Both the position numbers and the translations under genes were made by a program. Shown here piece by piece: positions 16,335 to 25,724 of a stretch of DNA of 64,000 bases (position 1 is its first letter; each line of letters starts with the position of its first letter). The notes beneath the pieces were generated by a model. It did not search any database, was not told where the DNA came from, and was given only the letters and a program-made list of their open reading frames with translations. This DNA comes from Sapientia aquatica (GTDB lineage Bacteria > Pseudomonadota > Gammaproteobacteria > Burkholderiales > Burkholderiaceae_D), in contig NZ_SMYL01000002.1 in NCBI RefSeq assembly GCF_004358105.1, positions 186,001 through 250,000 on the forward strand, written 5' to 3'.

Positions 16335-17633
16335 CTATTTCATTCGATTGGCCGCCGCCCGCAATTCATCGCGGAAGTTTGGATGTGCTATGGCGATTAA
16401 TTCTTGGGCGCGTTGTTTGGCGGATTTGCCGCGCAGTTGCGCTACGCCGTATTCGGTCACGACGTAGTTCACATCATTTTTTGACGTTGATACGTGGGTG
16501 CCGCTGTTGAGCATCGGGACGATGCGCGAAATGGTGTCGTCTTTGGCGGTCGAGGGTAAGACGATAAAGGATTTGCCGCCTTTAGAAAGGTTGGCGGCCC
16601 TGACAAAATCGGATTGTCCGCCAGTCCCAGAATAGGGCAAATGGCCTATGCTTTCTGAGCCGCACTGACCTAGCAAATCAATTTGTAGGCTGGCGTTAAT
16701 CGTCATTAGGTTATCGTTTTTACCGGCGACGACAGGATCGTTGGTGAAGTTGACCGGATGCATTTCCAGCATCGGGTTTTGGTGCATGAATTGGTATAGT
16801 TTTTTTGAACCTAGTGCGAAGGTGGCAACCATTTTGCCGGGCATAAAATTTTTGCGCCGATTGGTGACTGCGCCCGATTCCACCATGGTTAAAATTCCGT
16901 CGCCCACCATTTCGGTGTGGATGCCTAAATCTTTTTTATCGGATAACTGCATCACGACCGCATCAGGAATTGCGCCATAACCGATTTGTAAGGTCGCACC
17001 GTCGTCGATCATGTCCGCGACGTATTTACCAATCGCCGCTTGCACAGGGCCGATGGTTGGCAGGCCGACTTCAAAGATTGCATCGTTGCTTTCCACCAGC
17101 GCGGTGACTTGCGAGATATGCACATGGCAGTTGCCGTGGGTGGCGGGCACGTTGGGATTGACTTCTAAAATAATCGCGCGCGCTTTGGCGACGGCAGCCA
17201 TGGTGTAATCAGTCCCTAAACTGAGCGCAAAAAAACCGTTTGCGTCCATCGGTGAGGCCATCGCAAAAACGACATCCGATGGCATCAAGCCACGCTCGAT
17301 TAAGCCGGGAATTTCGCCAAAATAATTCGGTAAAAAATCCACCCAACCAGCTTGACCTCCGGCGCGTGAAGCAGGGCCGTAAAACAAGGCGACGTGGCGC
17401 ACATGATGTGCGGTGGTCGGGTCGAAATAGGCGTATTTACGCAAGGCCAAAATCTGCGCGACTTTGACATCGTTAAATTGATGACGCTGCTCGGAAAGTG
17501 CGGTGAGCAACGCGGGCGGTTCGCCTACGCCAGTGGAAACAATAATGAAATCGCCATCGCGGACATGTTTTACCGCGTCGCTGGGGCTGGATAGTTTGCC
17601 TTGATACAGCGCGCTGAGGGTGGAGTTAGTCAT
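16335..17633 (-). CDS. acetyl-CoA hydrolase/CoA-transferase family protein
   Basis: A 432-residue cytoplasmic enzyme of the Cat1/4-hydroxybutyrate CoA-transferase family, which moves CoA between acyl groups or hydrolyses acetyl-CoA. Motifs include IVSTGVGEPPALL near the start, ATHGNCHVHIS, GATLQIGYGAIPDAV, GIHTEMVGDGI (Glu241 is the likely CoA-accepting residue), LLGQCGSESIG and YVVTEYGVAQLRGK. It is a single gene with its own terminator and is divergent from the wecB operon. Substrate preference between acetate, butyrate and hydroxybutyrate cannot be told. It could dispose of acetate, as the phosphoketolase operon produces acetyl-phosphate, but this link is speculative. Confidence 0.9.
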   Translation of the reverse strand: MTNSTLSALYQGKLSSPSDAVKHVRDGDFIIVSTGVGEPPALLTALSEQRHQFNDVKVAQILALRKYAYFDPTTAHHVRHVALFYGPASRAGGQAGWVDFLPNYFGEIPGLIERGLMPSDVVFAMASPMDANGFFALSLGTDYTMAAVAKARAIILEVNPNVPATHGNCHVHISQVTALVESNDAIFEVGLPTIGPVQAAIGKYVADMIDDGATLQIGYGAIPDAVVMQLSDKKDLGIHTEMVGDGILTMVESGAVTNRRKNFMPGKMVATFALGSKKLYQFMHQNPMLEMHPVNFTNDPVVAGKNDNLMTINASLQIDLLGQCGSESIGHLPYSGTGGQSDFVRAANLSKGGKSFIVLPSTAKDDTISRIVPMLNSGTHVSTSKNDVNYVVTEYGVAQLRGKSAKQRAQELIAIAHPNFRDELRAAANRMK

Positions 17634-18026
17634 AAGATTTGCTCGTTTGGTCTCGGGTTTTATCTGTTTTATGGTTCATTCCAATTGGCGTGGAATGAAC
17701 TGGATTGCATAGTAACTGTGCAGCAATTTTTTTACTCTGCCAAGTGTCAGCCTGCGTCTGCAACGCGACTGTGTTGCTGTTGAGAACTAAGTGTAGATTA
17801 AGCGGCTTTGGACTTACACGCCACTTACGCAGTTGCTTTATCACAAACATTGTTCAAATGTTTGTGCCTAATATGCTTTTTCCCCCTAATTTTGTTACAT
17901 TTAACTAAATTCAGCGCTTTCGTACACAATGTAGTTAATAGGCAACATTTTTACGTCAATCATCAATAAGTCGGCATCAACAAGTGCGCATCAACATCTG
18001 TGCACTGAGCTTTTGGGGAGAAGCCT
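17634..18026. other. divergent promoter region upstream of wecB and the CoA-transferase
   Basis: About 390 bases without a gene. It contains a 25-bp perfect palindrome at 17842-17866 (listed separately) and the wecB ribosome-binding site GGGGAG at 18015-18020. Short ORFs here lack ribosome-binding sites. Confidence 0.5.
17842..17866. promoter_or_regulatory. palindrome upstream of the glycan operon, candidate operator
   Basis: Perfect 10-bp inverted arms CACAAACATT (17842-17851) and AATGTTTGTG (17857-17866) around GTTCA. No T run follows, so an operator is more likely than a terminator. It lies 160 bases before wecB. A related core (AACATTGTT, then AAATGTT) occurs at 41058-41078 ahead of the LrgA gene. 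Confidence 0.4.
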
Positions 18027-19223
18027 GTGGTAGAGCGAAAAACGCACCAAGCGCAGCAAGCCAAGCAAGCATTCAAAACAATACTCTGCATCTTTGGCAC
18101 GCGACCCGAAGCAATCAAGATGGCGCCGGTCGTGCATGCTTTGCGCGCCAATCCTCATTTTCGTTGTTTAGTTTGCGTCACCGCGCAACATCGCGAGATG
18201 CTCGACCAAGTGATGCAATTGTTTGCGCTGAAGGCCGATTACGACTTAGATTTAATGCAGCCCGGTCAAAATTTGAACGGGTTAACCTCGCGTGCACTCA
18301 CTGGTCTGCAAAAGGTGTTGGAAGATTGCCAGCCGGATTTGGTGCTGGTGCATGGCGACACGACTACCACGCTGGCCGCTGGGATGGCCGCGTTTTATCA
18401 ACGTATCGATGTCGGGCATGTTGAAGCTGGTCTGCGCACTGGTGATATCCACGCCCCGTGGCCAGAAGAATTCAATCGCTCGGTCGTTGGGCTATTCGCC
18501 AAGCATCATTTTTCACCAACCCAGCAAACGGCCAACAATCTTATTACCGAAGGCCGCGACCCCAAAACTATCTACGTCACGGGCAACACCGTGCTCGATG
18601 CCTTATTGGAAGTGAGCCACCGAATTGATAACGATGCCGCCTTAGCGCAGCGCTTAAGCGAGCAATTCTCCTACATCAATCCGACTAAAAAATTGATTCT
18701 GGTCACCGGACATCGACGCGAAAATTTTGGCGATGGTTTCATCCAAATTTGTCAGGCGATATTGTCCTTAGCAGCGCGTCCAGATACGCAAATCATTTAT
18801 CCGGTGCACCTCAATCCCAACGTGCAAAAGCCGGTCAACGATTTGCTGCACGGCTTGGAGGATGTGCATTTGATCGAGCCGCAAGATTATTTACCGTTTG
18901 TTTATTTATTGAAACGGGCTCACATCGTCTTGACCGATAGCGGTGGCATCCAAGAAGAAGCGCCCACCTTGGGCAAGCCGGTTTTGGTGATGCGCGAGAC
19001 GACCGAGCGCCCAGAAGCGGTGGCGGCAGGCACGGCAAAATTAGTCGGCACAGACACGCAAAAAATCATTTTTGAAGTGAGCAAGTTGCTCGACGATGAA
19101 CACCATTACCAAGCCATGGCACGCGCCAGCAATCCTTATGGCGATGGCAAGGCGGCACAAAAAATTGTTCAAATTTTAGAAAGCTACTATCAACTTGCAA
19201 CCCAAACCGGAGCGCAGCAATGA
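18027..19223 (+). CDS. wecB: UDP-N-acetylglucosamine 2-epimerase (non-hydrolysing)
   Basis: A 398-residue cytoplasmic enzyme that interconverts UDP-GlcNAc and UDP-ManNAc. Signature segments are [61 protein letters not shown] and [30 protein letters not shown]. It starts with GTG at 18027 behind GGGGAG. It is the first gene of a forward operon and overlaps the NfrB-like gene by 4 bp. Enterobacterial wecB normally sits in the common-antigen cluster; here it supplies UDP-ManNAc beside an NfrAB-type pair, which fits a ManNAc-containing secreted glycan. Confidence 0.96.
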   Translation: MVERKTHQAQQAKQAFKTILCIFGTRPEAIKMAPVVHALRANPHFRCLVCVTAQHREMLDQVMQLFALKADYDLDLMQPGQNLNGLTSRALTGLQKVLEDCQPDLVLVHGDTTTTLAAGMAAFYQRIDVGHVEAGLRTGDIHAPWPEEFNRSVVGLFAKHHFSPTQQTANNLITEGRDPKTIYVTGNTVLDALLEVSHRIDNDAALAQRLSEQFSYINPTKKLILVTGHRRENFGDGFIQICQAILSLAARPDTQIIYPVHLNPNVQKPVNDLLHGLEDVHLIEPQDYLPFVYLLKRAHIVLTDSGGIQEEAPTLGKPVLVMRETTERPEAVAAGTAKLVGTDTQKIIFEVSKLLDDEHHYQAMARASNPYGDGKAAQKIVQILESYYQLATQTGAQQ

Positions 19224-20677
19224 GTTGGATCGATGTCTTGGCAACCTATTGGTTTGTAGTGGCGGTGTTATTGCGGATCGGGATTATTACGATTTTTATT
19301 AGCTCGGTGGACGATTGTTTAATTGATGTGCGTTATTGGTTTTGGCGCTGGTTGCAAGCCAAAGACTGGCGCCGTGACCCACATTTGCCGCGCTATGCGG
19401 ACGAGTTATATCAAGAGCCGCAGCAATTCATTGCGATCATGATTCCCGCGTGGCAGGAAGCGCCGGTGATTGCACGCATGGCCGACTACGCGGCGCGCAC
19501 CTTTGATTACAGCAATTACCATATCTTTGTCGGCACCTATCCCAACGATCCAGATACCCAACGCGAAGTCGATAAGGTCGCGCTGAAATACCACAACGTG
19601 CACAAAGTCGTTACCCGTGATCCGGGACCTACCACCAAAGCGGACTGCTTAAACAATATTATTTCCTTCATCACAGCGATGGAAGCCGAGCAGGATATTC
19701 ACTTCAGTTGCTTGGCCTATCACGACGCCGAAGACATTATTCATCCCTTGGAATTGCGTGTCTTTAATCATTTAGTGCCTAACTTTGATCTAGTCCAATT
19801 GCCAGTCATGCCGCTGGTGCGCAGCGCAGTTAATGTCGTCGGTAATCATTATGTGGATGAGTTTGCCGAATGGCATGGCAAAGATATTTTGGTGCGCCAA
19901 CTCATCACCGGACAAGTGCCAAGCGCGGGCGTTGGAACCGCATTTAGCCGCAAAGCGATTGGTTTGCTCGAAAAAATTAACGGCGGCGTGGTGTTTGATG
20001 TGGGTACGCTGACCGAAGATTACGAAATCGGTTTTCGGCTACACGAAGTCGGCGCGCGAGAAATGATGTTGCACTATCAGGTGCAGTTTAGCGATACGCA
20101 AAAAACGCCAGCGTGGTTTGGTCGCAAAGGCGTGCATCCGATGTTATGTGTGCAAGAATATTTCCCCAATCAATTTTGGCCAGCAGCGCGGCAAAAATCG
20201 CGTTGGATAGTGGGAATTGTGTTTCAAGGCTGGCGCAATTTGGGCTGGCGTGGCGGCGTGTTGATGAAATACATGCTCATGCGCGACCGTAAAAGTGTGG
20301 TTGCTTTCCCCGCTTTGTTGATGGGTTATTTCATCGTTTTATCGGTAATTTTAAATTGGCTGCACCACACGATTTTTCCGCAGGCGTGGGAATTTCCGGA
20401 TTTGATTCCCGAGGGCAGTTGGCTGTGGACGATGGTTGGCATTAATTTTTTCTTTCTTTGTAATCGCGTCGTGCAGCGGTTCATTTTTACCCGACGTTAC
20501 TTTGGATTTTGGCAAGGCGTGCAATCCGTTCCGCGGATTTTGGTCGGTAATTTGATCAATATCACCGCGTTCTTTCGTGCGGCCACCCAGGTGCGTAATA
20601 GCGCAAGAACTGGACGCGCCGTGGTATGGGATAAAACCAGCCATGATTTTCCTGACTTGCACGCGGGGGAGGAATAA
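19220..20677 (+). CDS. NfrB-like inner-membrane glycosyltransferase (GT2), without the C-terminal regulatory domain
   Basis: A 485-residue protein related to E. coli NfrB, the phage N4 adsorption protein B. An N-terminal membrane helix (about 8-28) precedes a family 2 glycosyltransferase with [14 protein letters not shown] at 169-172, TED at 265-267 and QKSRW at 325-329, the motifs of processive polysaccharide synthases. C-terminal hydrophobic segments lie near 362-383 and 401-416. The protein ends soon after the membrane part ([12 protein letters not shown]). From memory, E. coli NfrB is about 745 residues and carries a C-terminal MshEN-type c-di-GMP-binding domain, which is absent here. Its ATG overlaps wecB, and nfrA begins directly after its stop. 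Confidence 0.88.
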   Translation: MSWIDVLATYWFVVAVLLRIGIITIFISSVDDCLIDVRYWFWRWLQAKDWRRDPHLPRYADELYQEPQQFIAIMIPAWQEAPVIARMADYAARTFDYSNYHIFVGTYPNDPDTQREVDKVALKYHNVHKVVTRDPGPTTKADCLNNIISFITAMEAEQDIHFSCLAYHDAEDIIHPLELRVFNHLVPNFDLVQLPVMPLVRSAVNVVGNHYVDEFAEWHGKDILVRQLITGQVPSAGVGTAFSRKAIGLLEKINGGVVFDVGTLTEDYEIGFRLHEVGAREMMLHYQVQFSDTQKTPAWFGRKGVHPMLCVQEYFPNQFWPAARQKSRWIVGIVFQGWRNLGWRGGVLMKYMLMRDRKSVVAFPALLMGYFIVLSVILNWLHHTIFPQAWEFPDLIPEGSWLWTMVGINFFFLCNRVVQRFIFTRRYFGFWQGVQSVPRILVGNLINITAFFRAATQVRNSARTGRAVVWDKTSHDFPDLHAGEE

Positions 20678-23173
20678 ATGAAGTTGCCGCATAATCTAAG
20701 TTTAGCTTTGCTCTTGGCAGCGGGCTTACCCATTCCAGCGCACGCAGGTTGGTTCGACAATGAATGGCGTAATTTCCGCACCTATCCGCGCTTACAAAAA
20801 GCTTATACCGCATTTCAGCATAAGGACTATCCCACCGTATTAAAGCTAGTTGGTGAAGTCGAAGCGATTAATCCAGATCAACCTGATGCGGCGATTTTGC
20901 GCGCCCAAGTGTGCGAGCAAACCAAAGACTACGCTTGCTTACAACGTATCGGAGAGCGCTGGCGCACCCGCTTCCCTGACGATGCGCTTGGTTATTACGT
21001 GCTAGGAATTTTGGGAGTGGTGACCCAAAGCGATAATGAAATTATTGATCAATTTCGTTTAGCGGTGGAGCGTAAAGGCGTCAACAGTGGACATCACATC
21101 GCAGCGGCGACTAATTGGGTGGATGCGTTACTTCGCCAAGAGCGCAAAGAAGAAGCGCGTGAAGTCATTGATTGGCTTAAATATAAAAAAATCGCCATTC
21201 CTAGCAATCAATTGGCGACCTGGGCTGCACAGCTTGCGCCAGTGCCGAACCTAGCGCCGCTTTCGCAAGAAGCTAGTGCTACTAATGCTGCGCGTAAATC
21301 GGCGCCCGTGAAGTCGGCTAACAGGCAAAAGGCCGAAACTGCTAAAACATCGAGCGTCGCTGCGGTAACTGTGAAACCAGCGCCGCATTTCCCGTATGCG
21401 GAAGAAGCGCCGGAGTTACGCCAGACGATGATTAAAGACGCGATCTACCGCTTGGCACTAAACGGTAATACCGCCTTGCTAAAAGCACGCGTTCAGATTT
21501 TGCGCGACACTAAGTTGTATTCACCAGCGATTGAAGAGGCGCTAGCGATCAATCTGCAAGCCAGTCATTGTGACTTGCTATTGGAAGAAATTGCTGTCAA
21601 TAGTGATCCACTACAAACGACCGAAGCTACCCAACTAGCTGCGGGATATTGTGCTGAAAAAGTGTCTCAACCTGAATCAGCAGCGCGTTATTTTAATGCG
21701 GCGAATCAGCTTCGTATCAACACAGGCTTAACCCCAATACCCGCCACATATAATGCCGAATCGAATAATTGGTTTGCATTGCAGCGCTTTGAATTAGCGC
21801 TGCGGACGTGGGATACGAGTTTGACTTTGCAGGCCGATACGTCATTGGCTAAACACGCAGCGGAAGTCGCGTTGGAACATCAAGAGATTGCTTATAGTGA
21901 GGTTATGCTACAAAAATACGGACAATTTTTAGCTGCCGGAAAACTCGATTATGTCCGCGCACAGCAAGCACAATCCAACGACGATTTGAGCGCGGCAGCG
22001 GCTTTTTATCTGGCGTCCGCACGGGCCAATCCGTCTCCAACCGCATGGCATGAATTAGCCTATGTGTATGCCAAGTTAGGTGATACCACCGCACAGGCGC
22101 AGGCGCTGCAAGAAGTGCTCAAACTTGACGAGAGTAATTCTGCCGCGCACGCTGAATACGCCTTTGTGCTTAAACATAGCCAACCGCCGCAAAATACCCA
22201 AGCGCTAGGACAATTTAAACGCGCTTATCAATTGGATGCGACCCGCAGTGATTATTTGGTCGAGATCGCAGGGTTGGAATTAAAAACCGGTAACCCGCAA
22301 TCGGCAGTGAACAATTACCGCGCCAGCATCGATCGAGGAAGTCAAATTCAAACTTTATTAAAAAGCACAGATGAACAGGCCGCGCAGCAGGTATTCGATT
22401 GGCAGCGCATCGTGCAGCAAACCGAAGACCGCTGGGGCGTTGAGATCGGAGGGCAGGTGCGCTTAAATAAAGCGCCATCCGTCGCGTTGGATGAATTGGT
22501 CGGGCCAGACCAATATGCGCAATACGGCAGCGTCGCTGCGATCAATGTCCAGTATCGACTTGATCCGCTTTGGTTTACCGATAATCCGAGTTGGATCTTT
22601 GTGCGTGCAACGCAAGGTTTAGACGATCAATCATTGAGTCCAACTTCTGGCAATGCGCTCAATGGTATCGGATTTAAACAGCGTTTAATGACCGATCATA
22701 ATTTGATCGGTTCGGTGGAATGGTTTCATCGCAATGATGGCGTCACCTCTGACGACATCATGTTGCGCTTATCCGGTTCGCATTCTCATGGCTTGGATTG
22801 GAAGCCAAGTTCGGATTCGTGGCTGACTTTTAATATGTTTGGTGACGCGGCTTACTTGGTACGTAACAAAGCCTATTACTCGACACTAGAAGGCCAATTG
22901 GGTCAGCAATACAAGGTGACTATTTTTGGGAGTAAATCGACCTTAAAGCCTTGGATAGGCGGCAGCGCATCGGCCAATAACGATAATCTGTCCAATCAAT
23001 CTGTGACCCGTGTAGACGCCATCGTTGGACTCGATTTACAAACTTGGTTTGGTGGCGATGCGTGGCGAGCGCCCGAATATCGCCAGCAATTGTCGCTCGA
23101 ATTGCATCGCAAGTTGGCCGGTAACAGCATGGATCAAAATATCTTTTTATTGAAGTGGACTTTGTTCCATTAA
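20678..23173 (+). CDS. NfrA-like outer-membrane TPR/beta-barrel protein
   Basis: An 831-residue protein with a signal peptide (LSLALLLAAGLPIPAHA). Residues about 30-580 are helical TPR-like repeats (HKDYPTVLKLVGEVEAINPDQPDAAILRA; LGDTTAQAQALQEVLKLDESNSAAHAEYAF), broken by a low-complexity Ala/Lys linker near 205-245. The last 240 residues (RWGVEIGGQVRLN, then strands such as WFTDNPSWIFVRATQG, ending in FLLKWTLFH) match the C-terminal domain of N4 adsorption protein A and look like an outer-membrane barrel. In E. coli NfrA exports the NfrB-made glycan and is needed for phage N4 infection. It starts immediately after nfrB behind GGGGGAGG. Confidence 0.85.
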   Translation: MKLPHNLSLALLLAAGLPIPAHAGWFDNEWRNFRTYPRLQKAYTAFQHKDYPTVLKLVGEVEAINPDQPDAAILRAQVCEQTKDYACLQRIGERWRTRFPDDALGYYVLGILGVVTQSDNEIIDQFRLAVERKGVNSGHHIAAATNWVDALLRQERKEEAREVIDWLKYKKIAIPSNQLATWAAQLAPVPNLAPLSQEASATNAARKSAPVKSANRQKAETAKTSSVAAVTVKPAPHFPYAEEAPELRQTMIKDAIYRLALNGNTALLKARVQILRDTKLYSPAIEEALAINLQASHCDLLLEEIAVNSDPLQTTEATQLAAGYCAEKVSQPESAARYFNAANQLRINTGLTPIPATYNAESNNWFALQRFELALRTWDTSLTLQADTSLAKHAAEVALEHQEIAYSEVMLQKYGQFLAAGKLDYVRAQQAQSNDDLSAAAAFYLASARANPSPTAWHELAYVYAKLGDTTAQAQALQEVLKLDESNSAAHAEYAFVLKHSQPPQNTQALGQFKRAYQLDATRSDYLVEIAGLELKTGNPQSAVNNYRASIDRGSQIQTLLKSTDEQAAQQVFDWQRIVQQTEDRWGVEIGGQVRLNKAPSVALDELVGPDQYAQYGSVAAINVQYRLDPLWFTDNPSWIFVRATQGLDDQSLSPTSGNALNGIGFKQRLMTDHNLIGSVEWFHRNDGVTSDDIMLRLSGSHSHGLDWKPSSDSWLTFNMFGDAAYLVRNKAYYSTLEGQLGQQYKVTIFGSKSTLKPWIGGSASANNDNLSNQSVTRVDAIVGLDLQTWFGGDAWRAPEYRQQLSLELHRKLAGNSMDQNIFLLKWTLFH

Positions 23174-23184
23174 AGGAAAACGCT

Positions 23185-24171
23185 GTGCGCCGAATTGTGC
23201 TGCTGTGTTTATTTTTCGTGTGCTTCAATACTCGCGCCATCACCTGTGAGCATCAGCCGAATTCGGTCTTTTTCCAACCTTGGAATACGCCTAATTTAAC
23301 GCAGGAACAACGTCAACAATTGTTTGCCCATCAGCTTGCTTATGCCACCCGCAACGGCTATCAAGAAATCATTCTGCAGTGGACTAAATATGGGGAGGTC
23401 AATTTTTTCTCCGACGATCAAGTCAGTTGGCTTTATTCCTCGATTGCTAAAACGCAGACATTAAAAGTTGTTTACGGCTTGTATATGTCGCCCGATTTTT
23501 TTGCCGATCTGAATAAATCCGATCAACTTTTAGCTAGCTCGCTAGCCACGATCAGAAGCCATCATCACCAACAGGCAAAACAACTATTAAGGAACGCGCC
23601 GAGCGCCATTGATGCGTGGTATTTGCCGGAAGAAATCGACGATTTAAATTGGCACACGCCACAGCGGCAAACGCTGTTAAAGCGGCATTTGACGCAAGTG
23701 GTGGATGATTTACATCAGCTCAATGCGCGTATTCCGGTTTATGTTTCAGCATTTTTTGGTGGGAAGGGTGACCCAGAACAATTTGCCCAATTACTCAACG
23801 AGCTGCATCAAAGTACAGGCGTAACCTGGTTGATTCAAGATGGCTTAGGCGTGCACCGGACTGATGCAATCGACACCAAAAAATATCTAGCCGCGATTGC
23901 TCAAACTATTCCGGCTCAAAGTTGGCGCGGCGTGCTTGAAATTTTTAGCGAGAAAAAAATCCTGACTGCGAGCGGTGCAGAAACTGAGTATTGTCCGGCA
24001 TCGAAGGCAAGTATCAAAAAGCGCGCCATCGTGTGGTGTCACGCGACCGGACTAAGCCCAACTATTGTGTTTTCGCTAAATCAGTTAGCGCCCGAGTTTG
24101 AGGGTGCCGCGCCGACTAAACAAGAACGATGTGCGCTGAGTTCGACCCTGTTGCTAAATCCTGATGAGTGA
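23185..24171 (+). CDS. exported DUF4434 protein of the glycan operon
   Basis: A 328-residue protein starting at GTG 23185 behind AAAGGA; a longer in-frame GTG at 23155 lies inside nfrA and would destroy the signal peptide. The signal peptide is RRIVLLCLFFVCFNTRA. The mature protein resembles DUF4434, a TIM-barrel-like domain related to glycoside hydrolases: SVFFQPWN, YQEIILQWTKYGE, AWYLPEEIDDLNW, IPVYVSAFFGG, WLIQDGLGVH and GVLEIFSEKK follow the barrel strands, with acidic residues at several strand ends. I recall an analogous gene (ybcH) beside nfrAB in E. coli. A role in processing or trimming the secreted glycan is inferred. Confidence 0.75.
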   Translation: MRRIVLLCLFFVCFNTRAITCEHQPNSVFFQPWNTPNLTQEQRQQLFAHQLAYATRNGYQEIILQWTKYGEVNFFSDDQVSWLYSSIAKTQTLKVVYGLYMSPDFFADLNKSDQLLASSLATIRSHHHQQAKQLLRNAPSAIDAWYLPEEIDDLNWHTPQRQTLLKRHLTQVVDDLHQLNARIPVYVSAFFGGKGDPEQFAQLLNELHQSTGVTWLIQDGLGVHRTDAIDTKKYLAAIAQTIPAQSWRGVLEIFSEKKILTASGAETEYCPASKASIKKRAIVWCHATGLSPTIVFSLNQLAPEFEGAAPTKQERCALSSTLLLNPDE

Positions 24172-24379
24172 TGGGCAGAATTGACCTGCTTAGAGTCGGG
24201 ACAAGCGCTTACTAACAAGTTGTTTCGTATTGTTATTAACGCCAATCTGTTAAGTTTCTTCTGGCGTAGAATCTGGCTTCTCGGTTACTGCGCCGCAGTA
24301 GTAAGTAGGCGACTTACCGATTACCAGATGTTGAATTGTTGAACTTAGATAATCCACAATAAATTGAAAAGGTCGAACA

Positions 24380-25372
24380 ATGAACTATAACTTCTCCATC
24401 GCAGCAATCATGTTGGCACTGAGCGGTTCCGTCATGGCCGCAGCACCAGACTACAAGATCGTGGACACCATCACTATAGGCGGTGCGCCGCGCTGGGATT
24501 ATTTGTATGCCGATAGTCAGGCGCATCGCTTGTACGTTTCGCACGCAACCCAGACCGAAGTCATCGATACTCAAACTAACAAAGTCATTGGCACGATCGC
24601 AGATACCTCTGGTGTGCATGGAATTGCGATTGCCAATGATTTGGGTGTTGGCTTCACTAGCGACGGTAAAACCAATGTGGTCAGCGTGGTTGATTTGGCG
24701 ACGTTGAAAGTGAAATCGACCGTCAACGTGGGCACCAATCCCGATGCGATTATTTATTCGCCAGAATTTCAGCGCGTGGTGACCTTTAATGGTCGCTCCA
24801 AGGACGCGACGATTGTCGATGCTAAAACACTAAAAGTTATCGCCACCGTGCCGGTTGGTGGTAAGCCCGAGTTTGCCGCGGTGGGCGCAGACGGTTTGGT
24901 GTATTTTAATGTGGAAGATACGTCTGAGTTGCTAATCCTGAACTTAAAAACTAACAAGATTGCTTCACGCCATTCGTTAAAACCCTGCGAGGAACCAACC
25001 GGTTTGGCGATTGACGCTAAACAGCGCTTGTATTCGGTATGCGGCAACAATGTGATGGCGATTAGTGATGCCAGCGGCAAGTTGATTGGTACCGCAGCAA
25101 TTGGTAATGGTCCTGATGGCGTAGCGGTGATCGATGGTTATGCGTTTAGCTCCAATGGCGCGGATGGGACGATTACCGCTGTTGGTGAAGTCGCAGGCAA
25201 GTTCCAAGCGCTGGGAACGATTCCTAGCCAAGTTGGTGCGCGCACCATTGCGGCGGATCCGACCACACATCGCTTGTATTTGCCGACCGCTGATTTCAAA
25301 CCTGCGACCGGCACAGAGCGCCGGCAAGGGATTGACGGGACATTCCGCGTCATCGTGTTGCAGCAGCAATAA
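24380..25372 (+). CDS. periplasmic YVTN/YncE-type beta-propeller protein
   Basis: A 330-residue protein with a signal peptide (AAIMLALSGSVMAAAP). The mature part is a series of about 40-residue blades of the YVTN type, for example RLYVSHATQTEVIDTQTNKV, VVSVVDLATLKVKSTVNVGTNPDA and DATIVDAKTLKVIATVPVGGKPEF. Such propellers bind partners or ligands rather than catalyse, and the bacterial substrate is usually unknown. It is preceded by a 208-base gap after the glycan operon and is probably transcribed separately. Confidence 0.85.
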   Translation: MNYNFSIAAIMLALSGSVMAAAPDYKIVDTITIGGAPRWDYLYADSQAHRLYVSHATQTEVIDTQTNKVIGTIADTSGVHGIAIANDLGVGFTSDGKTNVVSVVDLATLKVKSTVNVGTNPDAIIYSPEFQRVVTFNGRSKDATIVDAKTLKVIATVPVGGKPEFAAVGADGLVYFNVEDTSELLILNLKTNKIASRHSLKPCEEPTGLAIDAKQRLYSVCGNNVMAISDASGKLIGTAAIGNGPDGVAVIDGYAFSSNGADGTITAVGEVAGKFQALGTIPSQVGARTIAADPTTHRLYLPTADFKPATGTERRQGIDGTFRVIVLQQQ

Positions 25373-25724
25373 GCTACTTTAGAAGGCTTATGGGTTCACC
25401 TTGGTGTGTTTAATTTCTTATTAACGTTTTCTTCAAACGCAGTTTGCGATTCCATTATTCATAGCAAATTAGCTTGCCTTTTATGGCGCTATTTTTGTGT
25501 ATGTTGCAAAGCGATAAATCAGTCCTTTTATTTCCCAATAAATACGCTATCTTTACATTGTGAGACAGCATATTTAACCTTATTTCTCCCAAAAATTTCA
25601 TTGTTTTGTCATTGATCTGACACATAGATCTCCTATGCTGAGTCCAACAGTTAAAGTTGCCGCATGGAATCTCTAATCGCACCTTTTTTAATTAATACAA
25701 TGTTACGTTGGATGAAATAAGTAA
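25373..25724. other. AT-rich intergenic region upstream of the chemoreceptor gene
   Basis: About 350 bases. A 69-codon forward frame at 25406-25615 is rich in Phe/Leu/Cys and has no ribosome-binding site, so I regard it as spurious. A TAAAGTTG half-site at 25652-25659 resembles a sigma-28 -35 box but has no matching -10. Confidence 0.4.

Noticed and set aside
25406-25615. 69-codon forward ORF before the chemoreceptor
   Set aside because: Phe/Leu/Cys-rich translation typical of AT-rich non-coding DNA, with no ribosome-binding site.
25652-25680. sigma-28 flagellar promoter upstream of the chemoreceptor
   Set aside because: The -35-like TAAAGTTG is good, but the expected GCCGATAA -10 box is not found at the right spacing.
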